Shown: in pieces, positions 14,155-26,939 of the stretch | Position numbering within the stretch: position 1 is the stretch's first letter | How the letters are laid out: each line of letters starts with the position of its first letter | Origin: Glossina fuscipes | Taxonomy: Eukaryota; Arthropoda; Insecta; Diptera; Glossinidae | DNA length: 64,000 nt | NCBI RefSeq assembly: GCF_014805625.2 | Contig: NW_023998414.1 | Coordinates: forward strand, 31,196,528 to 31,260,527 | Direction of reading: 5' to 3' | Notes under the pieces: generated by a model | Told to the model about the DNA's origin: nothing | The model's input: only the letters and a program-made list of their open reading frames with translations | Database searches by the model: none | Program-made: the position numbers and the translations under genes

Positions 14155-14795
14155 TATACCCATCAACTAAGTAAGAGGTTCACATTCATTTGCCACGCCC
14201 AGAAGAAAGCTTCGGAGATTCGTGATCATCATCAAATTTAAAAACAATTTAAGCATGACCATCTGTCCATGAGCATAACTCCTGATCGCAATGAAAATGA
14301 GCCAAATCGGTTGAAGGACACGCTCACAGCACCACATAAACTGAGAACACCTCTGTTTGGCAGAAAGGAATAAAAAATTCGTGTTTTACTCAACAGAAAA
14401 ATTTACAAAGATTTAAAGGCACATTCTATGGTCGATGCTGTAGTAGCTATACAAAGATGGAAAAATTTGAGCCCGCCTACCTAAATATTATAGGGTATCA
14501 AAGTTTAATTTTTTTTTTTTTCTTCAATATCTTTAGAAGGCGCACAAAACAAGCTTCAAAAATCTCCATAAATTTGAAAAGAATTCTAAAGTGTTGTAAG
14601 CTTTTTCCAAGGACACGCCTACGATGCCCACACGCTTATGAGGCAAACACTTTTATTTTAAAAATAGAAAAAACCAAGCGCCTCCAATCCATATTATAGG
14701 GGCATGAAAATTTACTTCTTTTACCTTTTCACCTTTTTTCGAATAACGGTGATGGGGATAAGTGATTCGATCATGACCGAAAATAAATTTGCTTA
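14155..14795 (-). repeat. Dispersed repeat family B, reverse copy
   Basis: Starts with TATACCCATCAACTAAGTAAGAGG, the complement of the GGTGATGGGTATA end of forward copies. It continues with CGCCCAGAAGAAAGCTTC, complementary in arrangement to GAAGCTTCCTTCTGG of the forward copies, then TTTAAGCATG, the AATGAAAATGAGCCAAAT block and finally TCATGACCGAAAATAAATTTGC, a second end also seen near 4,025. Confidence 0.75.
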
Positions 14796-15814
14796 CTTGT
14801 TTTTTAAGCCTTTTTTTTTTTTTTTTTTTTAGGATTATTTATGTATAGTGGAGAGTTTCGTAAGATTTATTTTATACGAAATATAAAAATGTATTTAATG
14901 GAATATGAAAAATGTAAAAATGGTTTTAATAAAAATAGTTGGCTCAGAGGCAAAGAGAGTGTGCAGAAAAAATTAACTTTATCGAAAAAAAAAACAATTT
15001 GGAGTCCTACAATTAACCCAACTTTATCATTCATGTAGCTGCAATAAAAAGGAAGCAAAGCGCGAAAACAAATGCATTTAAATGACTTTGATTATATCGC
15101 GTGGAAAAACATTCGGAAAGGACCATTTCGAAAGATATGAATTCATATTCACCCAAAAGTTATACTCTAAAAATTCGTCTAAATTAAAAGCCAGTTTATG
15201 CACTTGTAGACTTTTTATTAAACAAAACCAAGCGGTCCACTTAATTGTCAATGTGTTTCAATCGAACAATTTGAACGAAAAGTAAAAGAAACAGATATGC
15301 TGACTATAACCGTATAAAGTGAACTATATATGGAAAGACAGAGACAAAATATTGTTTTTATAGCCACTTCACTACTCCATTTTATGGAAATTTATTTTTT
15401 AAAGAGCAAAATAATTGATAATAATCAAGAATCATAGAAAGCTATCTCTATCTTCGTTAAGCCTATTTTCTATCATCATTTTATCGCGATTTTAGCATCG
15501 TTATTGGACAAATAAGTTTGCTAAGTTCCTTTTCTATTGAAGAAAGTCTACCATTATTATTAAATTGATATCTGAACCCGCAAGCAAATTCCAATTCACA
15601 TCGTTCACGTTTGTGTTTCCGCATTGTTCTATGAATTCGTATGCCAAGCATGTGGTATTTTGTCAATTAAGTGAAGTGAAGTCTCAATATTCTAATGATA
15701 TATTTTTACGAATTCATCATGAATGGGGAAATCGTTTGATTATAAAAAGTAAGAAAATTATATTCGATTTTGAACGAAATTTTTACAACCAGCACACCCG
15801 TGATCCTAAGAAAA
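14796..15814. other. AT-rich non-coding DNA, no supported gene
   Basis: Holds a T22 run near 14,810-14,831. Open frames of 60-120 codons at 14,841-15,927 are rich in Lys, Asn, Phe and Ile, as expected of AT-rich DNA, and match no family I know. Confidence 0.6.
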
Positions 15815-16215
15815 AGGAAAAAGGAAGGATGTATTATAGAGTAGAAAAACTCGAGAGCAGTTGGATTTCGCTATTGCAAAAGAAGAATGGAAATTTATAT
15901 GGTGTACTTGTTGTATTTTATGAGTAACAAGGAAATAACACGGAAAGCAAAAGTGTTCACTGCTTTTGTCATATACGCATGTTCTTTAAAAAAGTCTTTT
16001 GCAACTTTATACGCGATATCCTCACCTTTGCGGTCAGGAGAGCGTTTGCAACAGACATTGCGCAGATAGACAGACAGACATGCTTAAATCGATTCACAAT
16101 TTGATGCTGATAGAGAATATCTATGCTTTATAAGGTCTCTGAAGCTTCCTTCTGGACGTTACAAACATTTTGACAAAATGAATATACCCCTAATCCTTCG
16201 GTGATGGGTATAGAA
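15815..16215 (+). repeat. Dispersed repeat family B, forward copy
   Basis: Shares with 6,480-7,115 the ATGAGTAACAAG/ATGAGTAACGAG block, TTTTGCAAC, a GACAGACAGACATGCTTAAATCGATTC block, ATTTGATGCTGATAGAGAATAT, GAAGCTTCCTTCTGGACG, the TTGACAAAATGAATATACCCC block and the end GGTGATGGGTATAGAAA. Confidence 0.8.
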
Positions 16216-17169
16216 ATAAGAAATAAAACGCATGCACTTTTGATAAATTTTTGTTTCTTCATTTCTGAAAGGCATAATTAAAAATGAATCGTGAGCTCAT
16301 GTTTCGCAAATAAATTGAAGGAGTTGCTGTTGTACATGTTGTTCATAATGATTGAATATAATCTTAACTTTGACCAAACAACTATCTGCATGTAAGCGTA
16401 ACGTTTTTCCAAACTAATTTATCGTCACTCTCTGAGGATAGTACGAAAAAAGTGCCAACAAGAAGTGCAACTAAATAACATGCGATAAACAAAATGAGAG
16501 ACTAACACCTGTTTACATGCCTTCTCATCGCAGAGTAAAAATAAAAGCAAAGATACACGTAGAAGACATTTTGAGAAAATCCACAGAAAAAAAATCTAAT
16601 AAATCCATATAAATATAAACTCAAGGTCCGGTATGAATCAACACTTGGGTCAATTTACTTACCCAGTACTATCAGGCAAAGTTAACTAATTCTACCGTAA
16701 ATTGAGTCTTACCAAGAGTTTGCTTCGAACACAAGAAGTGAACTTTTAAATAAATAACTAATGGCAAAACTCTCTGACACGGACAGGATACGTACTTTGG
16801 AATAAGAAACATTCAGTTGTCGTTCGGTACGCAAACTAAATTAAAACTAAGACCAAAACTAAACTAAAATAGACTAAATTATACAATGACAAACAAATGC
16901 AAAACAAGAAAGAAAAGGATAAAGTGAAAGTAGTGCGTTAGTAATACCTTACCAAAGCTGTTTCGCCAACAACTATACAGAAATTTTCCCACATACTACA
17001 ATAAATTCAATGTTGTTACTTTATCCAACGATCACTTTAGCAGCAAGGTCCATTGTACGTAGAGCTGGGGTTTAAAGAATTAGCTAACTTTGAATTGAAA
17101 TTAACTTTTTCGATAAATAGCAAATAACTGGCACACTCCTGGGCCTGGACATAAGCATTCAATTCCCTG
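16216..17169. other. Non-coding DNA, no supported gene
   Basis: No open frame of note, no recognisable RNA gene, and no clear member of the repeat families. Composition is slightly less AT-rich than the flanks. Confidence 0.6.
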
Positions 17170-17480
17170 CGAATGTAGAAGACCACACCTATAATCACCC
17201 GTTATAAACTTCCATTTAATTATCTTGATCAATTCGGAATCATTTTTTGAATAAATTTAAGTTTGTCCGTCCGTCTGTCTTATGTCGATTAATGTATACT
17301 TATATTCAAAAAACAGATCGCGAATTTTCAAGATATTTTGATTAGCTTTAGTACACTGGCATAAGTGCGTCATGGACGGGACCTTGTTCGTTCGATTGAT
17401 CTCATTTTCTTGATCTCATTTAGAAAAATATATCAAAAAAAAAAAAAAAAATGTAATTTTTAATATTTGACTACAAAAAC
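17170..17480 (-). repeat. Dispersed repeat family A, reverse copy
   Basis: Carries the order expected for a reverse copy: ATTCGGAATCA, TTTAAGTTTGTCCGTCCGTCTG, the TCGCGAATTTTCAAGATATTTTGAT block (complement of ATCAAAATATCTCAAAAATTGCGA in forward copies) and TTAGTACACTGGC. It is interrupted on the right by poly-A. Confidence 0.65.
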
Positions 17481-18639
17481 TAGTGAGAGCAACTATTTTA
17501 GCATTTATGATAAATTTGAAAAACTTGAAAGGCGTAGGACCATTGCTTGAAACGGATTTCCTATAAATATTCTTACAGTAAATAAGAAAATAAGTTCTTA
17601 AATAAAATAAAGTGGGACTGGGACTGGAACTGGGACTATGCAAGAGCACTGGTAATGGAATACGGATATACTGATTTGATAGTCATATTTCCTATCTGCC
17701 TATTCGGCAACAGGCAAAAAAAGATTTCTATCTTCAGCTTGATGTACTCGGTATACCTGCAAAATGGCTAACGCACTTACTAATACTCTTAACGTCTATT
17801 CATAAATGAAACAAGCATTTCCAACTTTCTCCATTTTTTTTTTTTTTTTTTATTAATATTTCTTCAGTTGTCGGTTTGCGTATTAATAAAGGATAAAGGT
17901 CTCATACTGCAGCACAATTATTGCGGTTGCAAAATTGAGATAAGATATCTTTATCGTTTTCAATTTATTTTGTGGTTTTCCTATTAATATGAACATTTGT
18001 GTATATCACTGTTTGCGAAGTATCGTCTAAATAATTTGCGTATGTCCTTTAAATTGTAACAAAAATACTGTAAAATATAAATGTATGTATAAAGTGCATT
18101 TGTTTGGTTTAATAATTTTCATAGGCCGATTTATCAATCTAACGTCCACTTTTATCGATTTGTGAAGAAAACACTCTTACACGTGAATAAGTTTCATCTT
18201 TGAACAGAGATATATGAAGAAATACATAGATAGAACTGAATCGCTTTAAATATTACGTATATACATCTAGACGTGTACAAAAGAAGAATTGATTCACTCA
18301 TGATTTTTGGTGTATTCATTATACTAATGAAATCGGAAATGAAACGTTTATCTTGATCAATAAATACTGTCGTCAGAATAAGATGATACTTGGGCGTAAG
18401 GATAAAATATTCGGCAAATTGTGTACGCAATGTACATTTCTGCACTATAAATTCTCTTACGCTAAGTAAATAAGGTCTGTATATAATTAATTAGATATTA
18501 TATGCTACACCTACATCAGTCCTGAACTCGCATATTTGTCTTTAAGTGGTGACGCTTGTACAAGTCTCTTGTAAAATAGGATTTTTTTTATTGCTTTAAG
18601 TAATTAGTCAAATAATTAAGAACCATATTAAACAACAAG
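17481..18639. other. AT-rich non-coding DNA, no supported gene
   Basis: Holds a poly-T tract (about 17,834-17,851) and an 83-codon minus-strand frame (18,194-18,445) without recognisable features. Confidence 0.65.
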
Positions 18640-18985
18640 TGAAAACACTATAGTTGGTCGTGGTAAAGCTTTAAATACCCTACATCACTTCGTTTAATAT
18701 GGTTATTTATACAACGACTTTTCAAAATAAGACTTCATAAGCGAAGTGGTTCGAAAAAATGGTCCAATTCGAACCATTACGATAGCGTTTGTACTTGGGC
18801 CGAACCAAATCGGTGTTTAATTTTCCATCACAATATCTGAAAAATTACGAGCTGTAGATTGCACAAAAGGAAACAAAGCGAACGAATAGGCAGGCAGATG
18901 GACAGACGGACAGACAAGCTTAGATCTGCACAAAAAGTGAATCTACCTCAAGTTCTCCCTTTACACAAACAAACATAGCCTTTTA
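18640..18985 (+). repeat. Dispersed repeat family A, forward copy
   Basis: Shows in order ACAAGTGAAAACACTATAG, TTAAATACCCTACATCACTTCG, AACGACTTTTCAAAATAAG, CATAAGCGAAGTGGT, AATGGTCCAATTCGAACCATTACGATAGCGTTTGTACTTGGG, an ACAATATCTGAAAAATTACGA stretch, and GGACAGACGGACAGACAAGCTTAGATC. This is the most readable forward short form. Confidence 0.8.
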
Positions 18986-19239
18986 TCATAACTAATGTGA
19001 AATATACTATCAAAAAGTAGCAAAATATTTAAGATATAAAAACTTAAAAGGGAGTATAACTCCATAAGTGATGGTCTATATGGTCACGATAAATATTACT
19101 TAAACCATAACTAAGATACAATCGTACATTGAATTTAAAGCGGGATTCACACTGAGAATCTTTTTGCTCTCTACAACTTGACCATGTAAATAAATGCAAA
19201 GAAGATGAAAAAATGTATGTGTGTATGTAATAGTCGACC

Positions 19240-19570
19240 GTTTCAAAATCATTTTCTGCATCGATTTAGGCTTGTCTACCTATCCGTTTCACCGTCTGAT
19301 CTTTGTCCGCATGTGTTTGTATTGACCCTAACGTATTTTTGAAAATATATTGGATCGGATCATTTTTACCATAGAACGCCTCAGCTTGAACAAATCGTTA
19401 GATGGAAAAATTGCAGTTTTCAAAATTTCGCGACAAAAAAAAGGCTGAATAATAATATCTCGGCGTAATAAATGGACGTGAAAAGTTTAGATCGGTTGAA
19501 TCAATGGACCCGCTCTCAAGTCTTATATAAAGGCTATAATAAAAAGTATTTCTTGCAATAAAAAGGACAT
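19240..19570 (-). repeat. Dispersed repeat family A, reverse copy
   Basis: Shows CGATTTAGGCTTGTC, the CCGTCTGATCTTTGTCCGCA block, TTGACCCTAACG, TTGGATCGGATCATTTTTACC and a long-form interior that aligns with 11,220-11,400 (ACAAAAAAAAGGCTGAATAATAATATCTCGGC). Confidence 0.7.
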
Positions 19571-20689
19571 GTGTATTGAAAGCTCCAAATGTTACTCCAT
19601 ATCGACAAGTATTCTCTTTTCTTTTTTTTTTTTCATATATCGTGTCAGACAATGTTCTCTATACGTGCGGACGCGATGATGATCAAGAAAGGAGAATTTT
19701 TTTCTATCGGCAGATTGAAGCATATGTCGTCCGTTTGCTGATAGCTTTTACGTGTATTTATGGAAAAATTTTTTTCGCAACATCAGCAAAAGTTGACAGA
19801 TTAGCTTTGTTAACGTTGAGAAACCTCTCGATCTCGTCGATCTTCTGAACGTTCATGTTACTCGAACTTATAGCTGAGAGATGCTTTAACATTCGATCGA
19901 TATACACAAAAAAATACTTATTAAGAAGAAGCCTAGTGCAAGCAATTGTCTATTTGTTGCATTTGGAACGTAGGTGTAACTTGGGGGATACTTTACGTGT
20001 ATATGAACCACGTCCTAAATTTGATATCATAGTGCACTCTAACTGTTAACGCTTTCATAAAACCAGAAATTGTGCCGACAATATGTTACGTTATACGAAT
20101 ATCTTTTCTGCCATATTTGTTATTCTTATGTTGATAAGATGTTTTACATATCTCTTTAATGTCATCTTTACACTTACATACCATGCTATGCTTAAGATAA
20201 GCTTAGTATTTTTTTAACGACGCATATTGTCGTTATTATGAGAAGCACGCGCGAAACTCTTTTCAAGCGAATATTCTTGCACTAATGTGGATTTACATAA
20301 CACACTAATTTAAAAAGCGATTTTCTCCTGCGAATTTCATGCATTTTATGCGACTAAGAGGAAGACGAAAAAAAAAAGAAACATTTTTATATTTCAACAA
20401 ACTGCAAAAGTTCTGACATTGTACTTCTTCCTTCTTAAGAAGTTGAGAGTTTTTTCTTTAATTTGAAACTTATTCATATGACAGGAATGATTACAAATGA
20501 ACAAACTTGGTAGGGTTTAAGTGCATTTTCGCGCGGAATTCAATTTGTGTATCATCTTGAAAAATCTAAAAGTTTCAAATAAACAATTCATCAAAAAAAA
20601 TTAAAAATCGAACAAATCGATCTAAACTAAGCAAGGCTTCTTCTTATTTCTCTATTTATTGTATCTGAATTTAATTTACTTACGTCCTT
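19571..20689. other. Non-coding DNA, two open frames of unknown meaning
   Basis: Plus-strand frames at 19,576-19,848 and 19,855-20,049 follow each other in different phases and have a mixed composition (Arg, Leu, Asp present), unlike the low-complexity frames elsewhere. No motif, signal peptide or catalytic pattern is recognisable, so I leave them uncalled. Confidence 0.5.
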
Positions 20690-21010
20690 ATATCCTATGC
20701 GATATTAAAATTGTACGAACGTATGCAATACCGTGAAGGACTTGAAATAGACCCGCGTTCTAGTTTATTTTATCAAAAAAATGATTCTGAATAGGTCTAA
20801 ACTTGTCTGTCCGTCCGAAATTTAATACACTAACAAGTTTTTGGGTCAAGGGCGAGCGCTATCGAAAATGGTCCACATCGCATCGCTTTTCCGAACCTTC
20901 TGAATGCAACGCCCTATTTTAAAAAATGTTATCTGGATAACTGTAGGTTCGTGTAGCGTTGTTAACGATGAATCGTGCCCACTATAGTTTTTTTACTTGC
21001 CTTCAATTTA
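20690..21010 (-). repeat. Dispersed repeat family A, reverse copy
   Basis: Shows TATATCCTATGCGATATT, AAGGACTTGAAATAGACCCG, TTATTTTATC, GTCTGTCCGTCCGAAA, TGGGTCAAGGGCGAGCGCTATCGAAAATGGTCC, TTCCGAACC, CGCCCTATTTTAAAAAAT and CGTGCCCACTATAGTTTTTTTACTTG. The two ends correspond to the GGTATAAAA-type end and the CAAGTAAAA-type end of forward copies. Confidence 0.8.
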
Positions 21011-21529
21011 CTGCAAAAAAAAAATGTTTTTAAAAACTACAACATTAATTAACATTTTTGAATAAAAAAAATTTTCAGATAAATTTGAACAAGTAAAAAA
21101 GTTATATTCGACAGCGACCGAACCTCATTTACCCGCTACGATGCTTTTCCTTTCGCCTTCTACTCAGCAAGTTCTTTTATTTGATATCCATATAGCTGTT
21201 ATTATTAACAAAAAATTAATCCACCGGGGCGCAGTGTATTAGCCCATTTTTATGCAGATAATATATCCGCATTTGAGGAGTATATAAAATAGTTTGAAGC
21301 AATCGGTCTTGTTTGCCTTATGGTAAATAAGCGTAAAACCTCAGTGAAAAGTGAAAAACAATAAATTTTTATTTATTGTAACTTTGTGTGGCCATGACCA
21401 ATTGTTTCCATTTTTGGAGCTTGGAGGCTTCGTAAAGTAAACATGGAAAATTTCAGCCTTCTAACTTCAATAATTTCCGAGTAACGAGCAAATATTCAAA
21501 CATTTTTGTTAACAAAAATCGAGCTGTGC
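21011..21529. other. Non-coding DNA, no supported gene
   Basis: No open frame or RNA gene is recognised. It lies between oppositely oriented family A and family B copies. Confidence 0.55.
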
Positions 21530-21855
21530 ACAGTTTACGCTCCACTGCGCGCTTCCGCTCCGACCAATTTCGCACGTTTCCAACAGCAATCTGCGTGCAG
21601 AAACTTCCAATGTCTCTACCAAATTTGAAATCGATATCTTCAGTTTTGCGATAAGCAAAAATAAGCCAAAAACATCCATCACTTAAGCGCAGAGACGGAC
21701 AGACATGGTTAATTCAATTTAGAATTTTACGCTGATCAAGAATATGTATACTTTGTAGGGGCTCTGAAGCTTCCTTTTCGGTTTTACATACACATTATGT
21801 AAATAAAATAAAATTAGTGTACTTCCATCTTACAGTGGTGGGTATAAAAGGAAAC
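21530..21855 (+). repeat. Dispersed repeat family B, forward copy
   Basis: Shows AGAAACTTCCAATGTCTC, CCAAATTTGAAATCGATATCTTC, GAGACGGACAGACATGGTTAATTC, TTTACGCTGATCAAGAATATG, TATACTTTGTAGGGGCTCTGAAGCTTCC and GTGGTGGGTATAAAAG. The upstream GC-richer stretch (21,535-21,600) may be part of the same copy. Confidence 0.8.
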
Positions 21856-22466
21856 AGAATACAAATGTATTCTTCACTCAACTTCAACGATATATATTTC
21901 TATACATATATATATAGTTATATACATAAATAATAAACCAAAGGAAAAAGAACAAACTGAATAAATTTATAATTTAAATTAGGCTATGATTAAAATGTTT
22001 CTACAATGGAACGGAATTGCAGTAAAAACGTTAAATCCAGAAGGATAACAACCGAAATAACGCAATAGTAATTTACAATGGACCGTTTCGTTTTTTTCAG
22101 GGTGGAAAAAACTAAGCAAATAAAATAACAATTGCATCAGTATATCACAAATATTCACATACACATATACTTGTACACAAGCACAGGCACATGTATGTCT
22201 ACATGAACGTACAATTACTGCATCCACTTCGATAACTATTGCTATTCTGCTCGAAGAATTTGTCAATGCCATTCTCTGCTATATGAATCGCATTGTCTAG
22301 TGTTCCATAAGTTAACATATACGATTAATATATTTTGTTATTTTAAAAAAGATAAAAAAAAGAATTTCATCTTGTAATTTATTAGTTACATATTAATAAA
22401 AAAAAGTGTCAAGATTTTCTATTCGTAAATATTCTGGCGCGATGGATACAAATACATTTGTTTTAC

Positions 22467-22502
<36 letters not shown>

Positions 22503-23159
22503 GTAGGCAGTAACTTATCAAGTTAGCAAGCATTTAGATATTTTCATGGAATCTTTTTTTGTCTACACTAAGCGTGATTTCAATAATTTTGTTCACATAC
22601 GTGATTTAAGCCTAAAAAGATCGACTGAACTTAATTATCAAAGAAACTCAATTTCATTAAAATTTTCGTTCGATTTTGAAGCGATATTACAAAACCCATT
22701 GGCCTTTCTCATCATCTAAGTGAAATCGCAAACGTAAGCGGAGGAAGAAGTTCTTTATTTTCTATATGGTAAATAATTCCTTTCGCATCTTTTTTCAGCT
22801 CTTCTTTGCATATTTGATAGGTACATAAGAGATGATATTAAAGCTTAGAACAGACTGCCGCAACTCTTAGTACTCCTAGCGCGCCTGGTTGTTAGCTGTA
22901 AGCCAAATTGTCCATCTTCAGCAGTTGAACATAGAAACAAGTTCAAAAATTTTCGCCCACAGCTTAATCACTCTACGGATTAAAAAGCAACTACGAGTAT
23001 TCCCGATCAAAAAATTTTCAATTCTATTAACTATGAAGAAAGACATATTTACAAAATATTTTATAAAATTAATATTTATCGCTCGATCAATCGATTAATT
23101 TTCAGGCCAAGATCTTTTACAGATAGAAGCCTCTCTTATAGATAGAAGCCTTCTCGATA
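21856..23159. other. AT-rich non-coding DNA, no supported gene
   Basis: Holds a (TA)n tract at about 22,468-22,498. A 97-codon minus-strand frame at 21,979-22,272 includes a Cys-Ala repeat-like run derived from CA-rich DNA and has no recognised domain. Confidence 0.6.
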
Positions 23160-23460
23160 TCCTACACAAATTTATGCGGATATACGCGAATTAGTTTTCC
23201 GAATCAGATTCACTTTCTGAATCGATTTAAGCTTGTCTGTCCGTCTTCCCCTTTCCTTTTCTAGTGTTCAACCTCGAAATCGCAAATTTCGAGATATGTT
23301 GATCAACTTTGGTACACTGACGATCACTATTGAGAATGATTCGGATCGGACCATTTTTTCTCTCACTTCCAATGTAAGATCTTATTTTGAAAAGTCAGCA
23401 CATTAAGCGAAGTGGTGTAGAGCGTTTAATAGTGGGACGTGTCTCACTATAACTTTTTTA
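23160..23460 (-). repeat. Dispersed repeat family A, reverse copy
   Basis: Shows TCGATTTAAGCTTGTCTGTCCGTC, ATCGCAAATTTCGAGATATGTTGATCAAC, GGTACACTGACGATCACTATTGAGAATGATTCGGATCGGACC, TTATTTTGAAAAGT, ATTAAGCGAAGTGGTG and TAGTGGGACGTGTCTCACTATAAC. Confidence 0.8.
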
Positions 23461-25429
23461 ATTTTTGTTTTTTTCTCAATGAAAAGATCTACCCTATAGC
23501 GCTACGAGATATAGAAGGTTGCCGAAGAAAAAAGTGATTATTTTACGAGAGCTACCATCTCTACATTTCGTCTTTAGAAATTGAAAAAATTTTATATTTT
23601 CAAGAAAACTTGCACTTTTGTATGTAAACATTCAAATATTAATAAAATTTCTTTTAAGTTTTTTTTCAAACAAATTTTGCAAAAATTACACATATTTTTA
23701 AGTGATCACAAGATGATACTGTTTATTAAATGCGATTAAAGCCGGCTAAAACGTATCAATGTATTAAAAAACCCTAAGCAATATAATCATAAAATACAAA
23801 CTTTTTAAAGCTATATATATTAACATTGTGAGTTATGTTATGATGAGAAATTTCTTTGAGAATTTTTTGCAAATACTTTCTTCATTGTCTGATTCAAGCA
23901 TTTATTCGAAAGGAAATTCTGTGGGTATGAATTGAAAAACCAACTATAAACATCGTAAAGAGAGAGAAGTTCTAAAAGAAGTTTGAATTCAAGCATTTTT
24001 TCATTTATTTGGCCTTTTTTCTTACACAAACTCAGAGGTAATACGTATATAATGTAAAGGGGCTTTCTTCTTCTTCTTTAGCGCTTTTGGTTTTCTTTCT
24101 TTTTCTTTTAACACTTTTTTCAAAATACCTTTATAACTTTTATAACACACACTCACTATGAGTATTTTGTTAACTGACTATCTATCGTAAGTTTCAGATC
24201 TTTTTTCAAATACAAGATATTTTTTCTCCTTATATCGTACCCTCATTGTATAGGGTAAAAGTGTAAAAAAGAGGAACACCGTTGTCATTCTTTTCAACAA
24301 AAAGAATACTTTTTTTTGTTTTCTTTTTGCTTAACCTTCTAGACTGTGTGGAAGAAAATTGATTGCACGAAAGAATTTTATTTCTCGAAATTTCGTGCGT
24401 GTTATGGAAGAGGCCATCTCCGTGCTACGACCAGCTGCTGGCTGAAAAGATTCAGCCTAATATTTTACCCGTTAACTTGAAGATATTTAATTAATAAAAA
24501 AAATGCTTTTTTTTTTAATCAAAAATTCATTCAGTTTTCATCCAAAAGCTCTCCAATGGCACAAGTATCCATATTTTTCATAGCCTCTATGTACGTATAT
24601 GTATATGTACATATAAATGTAGACTAAGTGAATTTTTGAAATCAAATTTGGACTGGATACGCCACTCCCGTAAAAGCCCTTCGCTTGATAGTGCGTCGCG
24701 AGAATAATTTTTTTTTTGTCCACACTTAAATATGTACCTAATCATCTGCCCGAATATTATTATTGTCTTATTTTTCCATCCATCTAAAAAAATTCGAAAA
24801 ATCTCCAATTCTAGTTAGTAGAATTAATTCTCTACTATGATGGTAGAAAAAGCAAAAAAAATTTGAGAAAAAAAGCGTTCGCAGGAGATTCGCTATGATG
24901 GCATATTTCAAGAGTTTTTAACTAGAATTCTCGATTATCTTTGCAGTGCAAAATTTCATATTTGCTACGATGTTATGACTTAATTGAAAGAAAAGCATAA
25001 CAATGGATTCAATCATTTTGTCTGCATTTTTAGAGGTAAATAAATATCGAAAAGTTATTTCTCAAATCCGCATATTTGCACCCACTCAATAGAACACTGC
25101 TTAACAGATAAGCCGAAGTGTACTTCAAACGAATGTTCACAATGCCGCAACATACTGTTTTAAATCGAATAACTATTTTAGTAGCAAAAATTTTTTGTTT
25201 ACTTTCTTTATTCACTTTTGCCTTCTTTTATTTAGTTATTTATTTATTTATTTTTTTTTTTTGCTCGTTGCACATATTTTGTGTTTCTATTTTATTTATG
25301 TATATAGCATATTTGACATTTAGTGCATTATTAAGACTTTCTAGTAAAAATATCTTCTACAAGAATTCTTTGCAGTCTACTATCCAAGATAATATATCTG
25401 CAGAGAATTTAATTTTTTTTTTTTTTTAT
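23461..25429. other. AT-rich non-coding DNA, no supported gene
   Basis: Holds poly-T/poly-A runs and TTC-rich stretches (24,065-24,120). Minus-strand frames at 24,538-24,808 and a plus-strand Phe-rich frame at 25,118-25,462 lack any recognisable domain. Confidence 0.65.
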
Positions 25430-25760
25430 ACGCTACACCACTTATGGTACAAGGTATATTAAGTTAATGTGATCGTATGTAGCACACAGGAGGACTTAAG
25501 ATATACTCCACGCTTTATTATACCGATCGATTCCGAATCATAATATGAATTGATCTAAGTCTGTCAGTCCATCTGATTTCTGTCCGCAATTTTTGAGAGA
25601 TTTTGATTTGAAATTTGCTTCATGCGACATATTTTGACCCAAGGACGAATGTTATTGAAACACTTGGGATTGCGCAACTATTTCGACTGTTTCCTATACA
25701 ATGCCTTATTTTGAAAAATTGTTATATGAGCAACGATAGAGTGTATACGTATTTACATTA
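25430..25760 (-). repeat. Dispersed repeat family A, reverse copy
   Basis: Shows CACTTATGGTACAAGGTATATTAAG, GGAGGACTTAAGATATACTCC, TTCCGAATCA, AAGTCTGTCAGTCCATCTGATTTCTGTCCGC, TATTTTGACCCAAGGACGAATGTTATTGAAA, CAACTATTTCGACTG and CAATGCCTTATTTTGAAAAAT. The CAAGTAAAA-type end is not found. Confidence 0.8.
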
Positions 25761-26039
25761 TACGCTATGAATACATCACTGTGATAAAATTAATGCAACT
25801 GTGTTTTCGATTGACGATTACGAGGAAGCAAATTGAAAATTAAGAGAGATAAAGGAAAAGACATAAAATCAAAGAGATTAGTTGTTTTTCTGAAAATTTG
25901 TGTGTCCTAAATAAGCTTCTATAGATTTTTTCTTTTTGTTTTTTTCATTTCTCATTGCATGAATTCTTCATTTTAATATTAGGCAAAATTCAAAATTGTA
26001 TAAGTTGTGTGCGCTTTAGCCTTGCTTCGCCTTTGCCTG

Positions 26040-26830
26040 TGTTGTGTTGTTGAAAACTTGAATGAACAATCGAATAGAATTGCATTGAGTAGCGATAACG
26101 AACAGGACTCATCATCATACTCTTCATCAATATCGGTTATGGAAGAAGTTGATTAGGTCGTAATGGTGCGAAGTGCTTCTAAGCAATTTGTGCCCAAAAA
26201 CCGATCAAATCAATGCTGAAGAAAAGCAAAGACTTTAAAATCGTACATTGTAAAGCCGCGAACTGTCAATCAGACCCGAAATTGTATTCAGCTTCCACCT
26301 CATTATGCTCGCATTCGTCGCATTTACTATAAAAATCGTGCGGATACCTAGTTATACGAACGATTTAAATGATGGACGCAAAGTTGTTTCCTTGATTTCG
26401 AATTTCGAAAAAGTTCACTTTCATGTCACCAAATTTTGAGTTTCCCAGAATGATAATATTATTGCCTTAAAGCGAACCATTGCCGAAGACAACATCTACA
26501 TCGATTGCGCAAATTTCGTACAAATAATAATGCAAAACTACTACTAATGCAAAAAATGCTATCGCAGTACAGTGTCTCAATTGCATCCTGTTTGCAAATT
26601 AGAATTGACTTGTTATAGATATCGTCTCTATGGAAAAGGAATTTTTAGGTTTTTCGACGGTTGCGATGATAATATTGATATTAACGTTAGTGTCATAAGA
26701 CTGAATAACAAATCGGCGAAATTAGTTCATGATTGGATTATAATTTTGTTATATGAATAACTGGGTTAGCGATATTCAATGTTTGAAGGTGGCTTGGCAA
26801 TTCCACCTCGATGATAATAAGACCAACGAA
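26040..26830 (+). other. Unrecognised sequence with broken reading frames
   Basis: Composition is less AT-biased than the flanks and several moderately long frames succeed one another with stops and phase changes, for example 26,572-26,760 (62 codons, ending LLYE) and frames around 26,110-26,220 and 26,380-26,530. It may be the decayed remnant of an unknown coding or retroelement sequence, but no motif supports a name. It lies just outside the 3' side of the R1-clade element and may or may not belong to it. Confidence 0.3.
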
Positions 26831-26939
26831 ATGCGCACTAAAAACGAAACTCTAAAGATTTGTAAGAGAAGCGTAGTATAGACCTGCTTAGACCTGGTCA
26901 TTATCGTAAAAAGTTCACTGTGCACACTAAGGCTTAACG

